A stretch of DNA of 5,048 nucleotides, from contig DAOUFR010000050.1 of NCBI GenBank assembly GCA_034429715.1, positions 1-5,048 of the forward strand, in the 5' to 3' direction. Source of the stretch: CAIMUM01 sp034429715. GTDB taxonomy: Bacteria; Chloroflexota; Dehalococcoidia; GIF9; UBA5629. The position numbers were made by a program, and so were the translations under genes. The notes beneath the pieces were generated by a model. It made no database searches, was not told the origin of the DNA, and saw only the letters and a list, made by a program, of their open reading frames with translations. Positions 1 through 5,048 of this stretch are shown piece after piece; within the stretch, counting starts at the first letter, position 1; every line of letters begins with the position of its first letter.

Positions 1-365
1 TGGCCGTCGGCTGCGATGCCCTCGACGGTCTCGACGGTCTTGCCGTCGCACTCGATGGCCAGCATCATGCAGGAGAGGACGGGTTTGCCGTCCACGATCA
101 TGGTGCAGGAGCTGCAGGCGCCGCGGTCGCAGAACTGCTTGGAGCCCGTCAGGCCGAGCTTGTCGTGGATGAGGTAGTAGAGGGTCCAGTTCGGCTCCAC
201 CAGGAAGGTGTGCTCCGCCTTGTTGATAGTCAGTTTGATGCGGCCCTCGGCAGCGGGCAGGCCGCGGCCCTTGTGCGATTTGAAGACATGGCTTTTCAGC
301 CCGTCCTGTGTCTCAAGTGATTCCCCGCAGTAGGGGCAGGTGAAAGTCCTGGTCTCTTTACTCAA
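1..365 (-). CDS. CoxS-like [2Fe-2S] subunit of a molybdenum hydroxylase with N-terminal C2H2 zinc finger (3' partial)
   Basis: Small electron-transfer subunit that should pass electrons between the molybdenum cofactor of the neighbouring large subunit and the flavin side of the complex, in the cytoplasm. My translation gives 121 codons before the left edge. Residues about 43-121 match the plant-type ferredoxin domain of CoxS/XdhC proteins, with cluster ligands C79, C84, C87 and C99 (C-x4-C-x2-C-x11-C). The usual CGxC reads CSSC here. The C-terminal domain with the second [2Fe-2S] cluster would lie off the left edge. Residues 1-42 are extra compared with ordinary CoxS and hold a C2H2 finger motif (C10, C13, H26, H31). 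The start is TTG at 363-365: a GAGGAGG site lies 8 bases upstream, an in-frame TGA lies just beyond it, and the first in-frame ATG is residue 89, inside the cluster motif. It follows the molybdenum subunit after 38 bases and is probably co-transcribed. The family call is firm; the role of the finger is unknown. Confidence 0.9.
   Translation of the reverse strand, partial: MSKETRTFTCPYCGESLETQDGLKSHVFKSHKGRGLPAAEGRIKLTINKAEHTFLVEPNWTLYYLIHDKLGLTGSKQFCDRGACSSCTMIVDGKPVLSCMMLAIECDGKTVETVEGIAADG
273..338 (-). other. C2H2 zinc-finger motif within the CoxS-like subunit
   Basis: Residues 10-31 of the small subunit read C-x2-C-x12-H-x4-H, with a Phe two residues before the first Cys (F8) and a Leu (L23) three residues before the first His, as in classical C2H2 fingers. 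A basic stretch (K32, R34) follows. The segment is continuous and in frame with the downstream ferredoxin domain and shows no stop or frameshift. Zinc binding is inferred from the spacing only. It could be a protein-contact module, a metal site with another role, or a nucleic-acid-binding finger; nothing in the window decides between these. Confidence 0.75.
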
Positions 366-373
366 GTTATCGT

Positions 374-380
374 CCTCCTC
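374..380 (-). promoter_or_regulatory. Ribosome binding site that sets the TTG start of the CoxS-like gene
   Basis: GAGGAGG on the minus strand lies 8 bases upstream of the TTG at 363-365, inside the 38-base gap after the molybdenum-subunit stop codon. It is the only strong Shine-Dalgarno site in the gap and supports a start that includes the zinc-finger extension. No terminator hairpin is seen in the gap. Confidence 0.8.
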
Positions 381-403
381 TCATGAACTACACAATTTCA
401 TTT

Positions 404-2863
404 CTAAATTTTTCCCAGCGCCTTCAGCACTTTGTCCGGTGTGATGGGGAAGTCTTCGACCCAAACACCTATAGCGTTATAAACCGCCGGTGCCAGAAGT
501 CCGGGGATTACCGTACCAATATCCTCACCGATACCGGTTGATCCGTAAGGTCCGTAGCCCATACCGGTCTCCACCAGTATTGTCGAGATAGGTCCTGTAT
601 CAAGCGTGGTAGCGATTTTGTAGTCGATCAGGTTCCCGTTGAGCATCACGCCGGTGACCGGGTCGTGAATCACCTCTTCGTATTTAGCCCTGCCAACTCC
701 CATAACCGTGCCGCCATACTGTTGTCCCTCGCAGCTCATGCGATTGATGACCTTGCCCACATCGTTTACATTGACTACTCTGGTGACGAAGACCTCGCCA
801 GTCTCGGTATCGACCTCGACCTCCATGAAGTGGGCCTGACGACACAGCTTCGGCCTGGGACTATGTGGATTTTGTCCTCCTTCCTGCGCGTGGTAGCCGA
901 TGGCATAGAGAGGTTCCGTAAAAGCAGACCTCGTACCTAGGGCTTCCGGTGAGGTGATGGGGCTGTTACCTAATGTATCATCCTTCACATACTCGGATAT
1001 CGGCATCTTTTTAGAAGGGTCATCTTTGACGAAAATGAGGCTATTTTGAATATCCAGGTCCTCCGGTTTGTAACCGGGGAAAGCCGGTTTAAAACTTCCC
1101 CGTTGGGAGGGGGCTGTAGGGCTGGTGACCGCTTCCAGTATCTTCTGCTTTAAAATCCTGGCTGCATGACGCACTGCCCATCCGTTAATAGACAAAGCTG
1201 TTGCTGCACCGGGATTATGTCTGTGAACCCCCGGATCGATTTGTGGATTGCAGCTCACATCCTCGAGGCGGAAGCCCAGCTCATCAGCCGCAATCTGGCA
1301 GTACGTACTATCCGGGTCATTACCTACATTACTGCCCAGGCCAAGCAAGTTGGCCGTTCCGTCTTTTCGCTCGATACGGATTGCGATAGCACCTCCACCA
1401 CTCGAGTCCGACCACTCGTGGCTCCATCCGAAGCCGACGCCGTGCATCCTTCCATTGGAGAGTTTTCGGGTGCCCGGCTTGTGCCATGACTGGTCCCACT
1501 TGAAAGCGGCCTTTCCTTTATCAATACACTCCTTCAGACTGTCGCGCGCATCGAATCCACGTTTTTCCTTGTCCTCGTTAAGCCAGGCCATATCATGCCC
1601 TTCAAAGCCGTCGTTTTTGAGCGCTATCTCTGTCGGATCCATGCCCAATTCGGCTGCAACACGGTTGGTTACTGCAGTTAGTGTCGTGCACGTAGAGAGC
1701 AACTCGCAGCGTACCGGAACCGTCGGTCCTTTATTGATCCATATTGATTTGGTTTGTCCTGTGATATTGGGTACCCTTGTGTTTTCAGCAAAATGTAGCG
1801 CCGAATGATAAACGGGCCACTGAGTACATGCTCCATACATGGTCGCGTCAATGGCAGTTATTGTGCCATCTTTTTTAACTCCTACCTTAGTATAGTAAAC
1901 ACCCTCATCCTGAGAGCCTCCGTAAAAATCATCCCTGCGGCTGTAGATATATTTCACTGGCCTTCTGGTTCTTCTAGCTACGACAACTGCGTTGTACAGC
2001 CCGCCCATGTACCCGTCGCAGCCAATAAATCCCCCAAACGTTGCTCCCTGGTAGGGAACATACGTCTGTATTTTATTTATTGGAATATCGGGGAACCATT
2101 CATGGATATGTCGCTTGGGATGATGCACATGTTGGATTTTTATCCATACATCGAGACGGTCTCCATCGAATTTAACGATCCCGCAAGGACGCTCCGGCCA
2201 CACCCACGTATTGGCTGTACGCGACATCCTGAATTCAATTACCTTTTCCGCCTCCGCAAATCCTTTTTGCGTATCGCCCTTTATCATCGTATCATAGATG
2301 CCCCGGTTCCAATGGTTACCGTCCGGATATTTTTCGGGATCTGAAAGTGGGGCATCCGGTTCGGCAGCCTTCTCCACATCGAGATTGAAAGGACGTTCCT
2401 CCCAATCGACCTCGATCAGGGAAAGCGCCTCCTCCGCGATGGCCTCCGTATCGGCTGCTACGGCGGCGCCGACCGGCTCTCCCTGGAAATGAGCAACACC
2501 TGGAAGTGGAGTGGCGTTCCTAAGTAAACCCGGGAACAGACCAAGAGATGCCGTTTCGGGCAACTCTGGATCATCGTAACGAAGTATGTACCTGACGCCA
2601 GGCAGCTTCTCCGCCTTGCTGGTGTCCATCTTGAGTATTTTGGCATGCGGATAAGGCGAAGTCATGAAGCGCATGTACAGCATGCCCGGAAGCTGCATGT
2701 CCATGGCGTAGACAGCCTCACCCGAAGCCTTGGGCAGGCCGTCCAGCCTTCGGGGAATTTTCGCACCTACGTATTTGTATTCCTTCAGCGGGTACTTGTC
2801 CGCATTCAGGTTGTCGAACATCTCTCTCATTCGTTCTTTTTCGATTTCCGACTGCTTGGTCAT
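404..2863 (-). CDS. Xanthine dehydrogenase/aldehyde oxidoreductase-family molybdopterin-binding large subunit
   Basis: Catalytic subunit of a molybdenum hydroxylase, a family that hydroxylates aldehydes, N-heterocycles or aromatic substrates with water, or in CoxL oxidises CO. It has 819 residues, slightly longer than the usual 750-800. A charged N-terminal extension (1-30) is followed by the a/b hammerhead domain (about 41-155, with LPGM, SPYPHA and GEPVGA signatures) and the molybdopterin-binding domains (about 165-819). Visible elements are the conserved Gln region (Q244 in IQHVHH), the GATFGG loop (273-278), the active-site loop with R385-C386, NDVGKVIN (700-707), GQQYGG (713-718), and the catalytic Glu E780 in GIGE, followed by NAIGVWVEDFPITPDKVL. 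GATFGG and the GPYGSTGIGE stretch resemble Desulfovibrio aldehyde oxidoreductase (MOP). The loop at 377-386 is closer to CoxL but lacks its AYxCSFR motif, so this is not a form I CO dehydrogenase. The ATG overlaps the NuoF-like stop by 4 bases. Base composition is visibly more AT-rich than in the neighbours. The substrate is unknown. Confidence 0.92.
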   Translation of the reverse strand: MTKQSEIEKERMREMFDNLNADKYPLKEYKYVGAKIPRRLDGLPKASGEAVYAMDMQLPGMLYMRFMTSPYPHAKILKMDTSKAEKLPGVRYILRYDDPELPETASLGLFPGLLRNATPLPGVAHFQGEPVGAAVAADTEAIAEEALSLIEVDWEERPFNLDVEKAAEPDAPLSDPEKYPDGNHWNRGIYDTMIKGDTQKGFAEAEKVIEFRMSRTANTWVWPERPCGIVKFDGDRLDVWIKIQHVHHPKRHIHEWFPDIPINKIQTYVPYQGATFGGFIGCDGYMGGLYNAVVVARRTRRPVKYIYSRRDDFYGGSQDEGVYYTKVGVKKDGTITAIDATMYGACTQWPVYHSALHFAENTRVPNITGQTKSIWINKGPTVPVRCELLSTCTTLTAVTNRVAAELGMDPTEIALKNDGFEGHDMAWLNEDKEKRGFDARDSLKECIDKGKAAFKWDQSWHKPGTRKLSNGRMHGVGFGWSHEWSDSSGGGAIAIRIERKDGTANLLGLGSNVGNDPDSTYCQIAADELGFRLEDVSCNPQIDPGVHRHNPGAATALSINGWAVRHAARILKQKILEAVTSPTAPSQRGSFKPAFPGYKPEDLDIQNSLIFVKDDPSKKMPISEYVKDDTLGNSPITSPEALGTRSAFTEPLYAIGYHAQEGGQNPHSPRPKLCRQAHFMEVEVDTETGEVFVTRVVNVNDVGKVINRMSCEGQQYGGTVMGVGRAKYEEVIHDPVTGVMLNGNLIDYKIATTLDTGPISTILVETGMGYGPYGSTGIGEDIGTVIPGLLAPAVYNAIGVWVEDFPITPDKVLKALGKI

Positions 2864-4113
2864 ATCACGGCCTCCATAGATTTATTTAATTCGCTGCCCA
2901 GGTAGCTTCGCAGGAACAGAGACTGGTTGATCAGGTCGGTGTACTCATCCCGGAAATGTTTGAGCGAGTCCAGCACGGGCACGGCCGCCGCCTGACCCAG
3001 GCCGCACATCGATGCCAGTGCCATCGCCCTGGCCAGGTCCTCCAGCTTGTCTGTGTCTCCCGCTTCGCCATCCCCCCGGATCATTCTGCCCAGTATCTCC
3101 AGCATGACCTCGGTGCCCTCGCGGCAGGGGGTGCATTTGCCGCAGGACTCCTCATGCAGGAAACGGATGTCGTTGTACACCATGTCGATGATGTCGCGGT
3201 CCGAGTTAAGTACGACCACCGCTCCGGAGCCCAGGCATGTCTCATGTGACAACGGTGTATCGATCATGCGCACAGGCAGGATAGTGCCGGCGGAACCCCC
3301 GACCTGCACCGCTTTGACGCCTGCCGCACCGGCCAGGTCGACCACCAGCTCCTTGAGTGAGCTCCCCATCTCAAGTTCGTAGATGCCGGGCCTGGCGACA
3401 TCACCGCTGATGCAGAACACCTTGGAGCCCTTGCTCCGCTTGGTCCCCATGGCGCTGAACCAGGCAGCCCCGTTGTTGATGATATGGGGGACGTTCATCA
3501 GCGTCTCTACATTATTTATAATGGTGGGCATGTCCCACAGGCCGCTGGTGGGAGGATAGGGCGGTTTGTAGCGCGATTCGCCTCTCCGGCCTTCGATGGA
3601 ATTCATCAGTGCCGACTCTTCTCCGCAGACGTATGCGCCCGCGCCCTCGAACACCCGTATGTCCGTGTGCTTCAAAAAGCCTTTCTCTCCGGCCTGTTTT
3701 ACCGCCGTAGCCAGCAGGTCAAAGATAGAATGATATTCGGCCCTGAGGTAGATAAACGCCTGCTGCGCGCCGATGGCCAGGCCGGCGATGAGCATACCCT
3801 CGATAAGGGTGAATGGATCGTTGGATAGTAAGTATTTATCCTTGAATTGGCCGACCTCACCCTCGTCTGCATTGCAGATGAGATATTTCGTCCTGGCCTT
3901 GGTATTGCGGGCCAGCTCCCATTTGAGGCCGCAGGGGAAGCCCGCTCCTCCCCGTCCGGTAAGTCCCGATTTTTTGATCTCCTCAACTATTCCCCGGGGC
4001 TTCATTTTGCATGCTTTCTCGTAAGCCTTGAAGCCTCCCGCCTTGAGATAAGATTCGATGTCCTGCGGATCCACGATTCCACAGTTGCTCAGCACAATGC
4101 GTTTTTCCGCCAC
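2860..4113 (-). CDS. NuoF/HoxF-like NADH-binding FMN iron-sulfur subunit
   Basis: Flavoprotein that exchanges a hydride with NAD(H) at FMN and single electrons with iron-sulfur clusters (complex I 51 kDa, NuoF/HoxF family). It has 417 residues, the length of plain NuoF. GRGGAGF (53-59) and NADEGE (81-86) form the FMN/NADH site, GAGAYVCGEESAL (157-169) and NNVET (200-204) are family signatures, an SLBB-like segment spans about 231-300, and the [4Fe-4S] ligands are C324, C327, C330 and C370. The common DEGEPG reads DEGEVG here. It lacks the N-terminal thioredoxin-like domain and the C-terminal ferredoxin domain of bifurcating HydB/HndC-type subunits. The start is GTG at 4111-4113, chosen because AAGGAGG lies 6 bases upstream. 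It follows the NuoE-like gene after 36 bases and overlaps the molybdenum-subunit gene by 4 bases. I infer that it is the NAD(H) port of the molybdenum enzyme and not part of complex I. Confidence 0.94.
   Translation of the reverse strand: MAEKRIVLSNCGIVDPQDIESYLKAGGFKAYEKACKMKPRGIVEEIKKSGLTGRGGAGFPCGLKWELARNTKARTKYLICNADEGEVGQFKDKYLLSNDPFTLIEGMLIAGLAIGAQQAFIYLRAEYHSIFDLLATAVKQAGEKGFLKHTDIRVFEGAGAYVCGEESALMNSIEGRRGESRYKPPYPPTSGLWDMPTIINNVETLMNVPHIINNGAAWFSAMGTKRSKGSKVFCISGDVARPGIYELEMGSSLKELVVDLAGAAGVKAVQVGGSAGTILPVRMIDTPLSHETCLGSGAVVVLNSDRDIIDMVYNDIRFLHEESCGKCTPCREGTEVMLEILGRMIRGDGEAGDTDKLEDLARAMALASMCGLGQAAAVPVLDSLKHFRDEYTDLINQSLFLRSYLGSELNKSMEAVI
2871..2875 (-). promoter_or_regulatory. Ribosome binding site for the molybdenum subunit
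   Basis: GGAGG lies 7 bases upstream of the ATG at 2861-2863, within the last codons of the NuoF-like gene. The stop of that gene (TGA, 2860-2862) and this ATG share ATGA, an arrangement typical of translational coupling. This links expression of the molybdenum subunit to the diaphorase genes. Confidence 0.75.
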
Positions 4114-4119
4114 TTATAA

Positions 4120-4126
4120 CCTCCTT
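4120..4126 (-). promoter_or_regulatory. Ribosome binding site that sets the GTG start of the NuoF-like gene
   Basis: AAGGAGG lies 6 bases upstream of GTG (4111-4113) in the 36-base gap after the NuoE-like stop. The strong match and good spacing favour this GTG as the start, and the encoded N-terminus gives a normal NuoF length. Confidence 0.8.
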
Positions 4127-4149
4127 GGATTCAATCTGCCGAAGTGCTT

Positions 4150-4596
4150 CTATTTAAAGGACTTCAATATCTCCGCTATCCTCGCCGGGGTCAGGTTCCC
4201 GTACAGTGTATCGTTGATCAGCATGGCGGGGGCCTGGTCGCAGGCGCCGATGCAGCCCACCTGCTCTAAGGAGAATTTAGCGTCGGCTGTGGTTTGTCCC
4301 GGCCCGATCCCCAGCTCTTTCTTAATGCTCGCTATCACGCCCTGCGCATCTTTCAGATCGCAGGGGAGGCATCCGCACACGCGGATGATATTCTTGCCGG
4401 CAGCCGCCACCGGCAGATATGAATAGAAGGTGGATACGCTGTAGATCTCGTTGAGAGGGAGTCCCATTTTATCGGCCAGGGACGTCATCACTGTTTTAGA
4501 CAGACTACTGTTATTAACGAGCTCCTGTTTCAGCGAGGGCAGCAGTTCCACACGGTTGACTGTAGAGGCTGGTGTCCCTTTTGTGGCAGCGCTCAT
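4150..4596 (-). CDS. NuoE/HoxE-like [2Fe-2S] thioredoxin-fold subunit
   Basis: Iron-sulfur partner of the NuoF-like flavoprotein (complex I 24 kDa, NuoE/HoxE family). It carries one [2Fe-2S] cluster next to the FMN. It has 148 residues, typical of the short bacterial form. The N-terminal helical part (about 18-61) ends in IYSVSTFYSYL, matching the family's VYGVATFYxxF region. The thioredoxin-fold part holds the cluster ligands C74 and C79 (C-x4-C) and C115 and C119 (C-x3-C), with the latter in VGCIGACDQAP. An extra Cys, C76, lies between the first two ligands. The ATG shares ATGA with the stop of the preceding HoxU-like gene, and AAAGGAGGT lies 8 bases upstream, so translation is probably coupled. 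All expected ligands are present, so it should be functional. It most likely forms the diaphorase with its two neighbours. Confidence 0.94.
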   Translation of the reverse strand: MSAATKGTPASTVNRVELLPSLKQELVNNSSLSKTVMTSLADKMGLPLNEIYSVSTFYSYLPVAAAGKNIIRVCGCLPCDLKDAQGVIASIKKELGIGPGQTTADAKFSLEQVGCIGACDQAPAMLINDTLYGNLTPARIAEILKSFK

Positions 4597-5048
4597 CTTA
4601 CTGCACCTCCTTTCACTGCTTTAAAACCGGGCGCGGCGCTCAGCGCTGCGGTGGGGCAGTGCTCGATGCATATGCCGCAGTCCCGGCAGGCTTCTGCCGT
4701 TAAGGCCTCATCGAATCCTGTGACCACCTTCGACCTGAAGCCGCGGTATCCGACGCTCAGTATATTTTTGTGAGCGATATCGGCGCAGGCCCGCACGCAT
4801 TTGCGGCAGAGTATGCACTTGGAAAGGTTGCGGACGACATAGGGATTCATTTCCTCGGCCGGATAAAAGCGGGGCACTCTCACGTTGAAACGAGGGGCGC
4901 CCACCTGGTAGTCGGAGGCCAGATTATGCAGGGCGCAATTCTCCGCATTGGTGTCGTTCACGCAGTCCCCGGTATGGGCGGTGAGCAGGAGCTCCACTAT
5001 CACCCTGCGGGCCGCCACCACCCTGGGCGTTTGAGTGTGCACCACCAT
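4593..5048 (-). CDS. HoxU/NuoG-N-terminal-like iron-sulfur electron-transfer subunit (5' partial)
   Basis: Multi-cluster electron-transfer protein related to the N-terminal part of NuoG and to HoxU of NAD-reducing hydrogenases. The 151 visible residues start at a Met on the window edge, but VVHTQTPRVVAARR matches an internal stretch just after the N-terminal [2Fe-2S] domain, so the true start is off the right edge. What follows is a His/Cys cluster motif (H25, C29, then D32 where a Cys is usual, C38), then two [4Fe-4S] ferredoxin motifs: C78, C81, C84, C88 and C121, C124, C127, C131. The protein stops soon after, so it has no molybdopterin or H-cluster domain. This makes it a HoxU-type connector and not a hydrogenase, formate dehydrogenase or full NuoG. 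Its stop overlaps the NuoE-like start by 4 bases. I infer that it wires the diaphorase to the molybdenum hydroxylase subunits. Confidence 0.88.
   Translation of the reverse strand: MVVHTQTPRVVAARRVIVELLLTAHTGDCVNDTNAENCALHNLASDYQVGAPRFNVRVPRFYPAEEMNPYVVRNLSKCILCRKCVRACADIAHKNILSVGYRGFRSKVVTGFDEALTAEACRDCGICIEHCPTAALSAAPGFKAVKGGAVR
4605..4613 (-). promoter_or_regulatory. Ribosome binding site for the NuoE-like gene
   Basis: AAAGGAGGT lies 8 bases upstream of the ATG at 4594-4596 and sits inside the last codons of the HoxU-like gene. It supports the chosen start and the coupled ATGA junction. Confidence 0.75.

Noticed and set aside
367..384. Five-codon ORF (ATG to TAA) covering the ribosome binding site of the CoxS-like gene, as a leader peptide
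   Set aside because: It has no Shine-Dalgarno site of its own, and its codons are just the purine-rich site of the next gene. Chance is the simplest explanation.
1688..1738. Form I CO dehydrogenase (CoxL) assignment from the NK-P-RC loop
   Set aside because: The diagnostic AYxCSFR motif is absent beyond the RC pair, and no CoxM gene is seen in the window, so CO oxidation is not supported.
1248..1808. Long plus-strand open frame (186 codons), with others at 1805-2344 and 1166-1489
   Set aside because: They lie antisense to the clearly conserved molybdenum-subunit gene, show no recognisable domain and have unnatural-looking composition. They are shadows of the real frame.
3484..3828. Plus-strand open frames opposite the NuoF-like gene
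   Set aside because: The opposite strand encodes all expected NuoF motifs, and the plus-strand translations show no family features.
2860..4113. Electron-bifurcating HydB/HndC-type flavoprotein
   Set aside because: The protein has only the NuoF core (417 residues), without the N-terminal thioredoxin-like domain or the C-terminal ferredoxin domain seen in those subunits, and no H-cluster protein is visible.
4114..4149. Possible terminator or operator in the 36-base gap (GAAGTGCTTC inverted repeat at 4141-4150)
   Set aside because: The arms are only four bases with no T-run, and it overlaps the end of the NuoE-like gene. It is too weak to call.
5046..5048. ATG at the right edge as a true start for the HoxU-like gene
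   Set aside because: The residues right after it match an internal part of NuoG/HoxU, so the gene continues off the window.
2860..5048. Part of a respiratory complex I (nuo) operon
   Set aside because: The HoxU-like protein ends after its clusters and lacks the large NuoG domain. No membrane subunit is present, and the next genes encode a molybdenum hydroxylase.

Overview
The window is one tightly packed block of five minus-strand genes, read from right to left, with no RNA gene, mobile element, CRISPR array or convincing terminator. Both end genes are cut by the window edge. The dense iron-sulfur and flavin redox machinery, the strong GGAGG-type ribosome binding sites and the mixed ATG, GTG and TTG starts fit an anaerobic bacterium. 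The style resembles Dehalococcoidia-like Chloroflexota or Desulfobacterota, but that placement is an impression and not something the sequence proves.

Right half (2860-5048): three genes encode a NADH-dehydrogenase-type diaphorase module. They are a HoxU/NuoG-N-terminal-like iron-sulfur protein (its start lies off the right edge), a NuoE-like [2Fe-2S] protein and a NuoF-like FMN/NADH-binding protein with its [4Fe-4S] motif. Left half (1-2863): a large molybdopterin subunit of the xanthine dehydrogenase/aldehyde oxidoreductase (MOP/CoxL) family is followed by a small CoxS-like [2Fe-2S] subunit whose C-terminal end is off the left edge. Two of the four junctions are 4-base ATGA overlaps and the other two are gaps of 36 and 38 bases, so this looks like one operon with translational coupling.

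The simplest reading is a molybdenum hydroxylase that exchanges electrons with NAD(H) through a NuoEFG/HoxFU-like diaphorase in place of the usual FAD (CoxM) subunit. Inferred path: substrate - Mo cofactor - two [2Fe-2S] clusters of the CoxS-like subunit - clusters of the HoxU/NuoE-like proteins - FMN - NAD(H). The substrate cannot be named from this window.

The most unusual features are a complete C2H2 zinc-finger motif fused in frame to the N-terminus of the CoxS-like subunit (TTG start), a divergent active-site loop in the molybdenum subunit with Arg-Cys where most relatives have Arg-Gly, a Cys-to-Asp change in the His/Cys cluster motif of the HoxU-like protein, and a marked drop in G+C inside the molybdenum-subunit gene.
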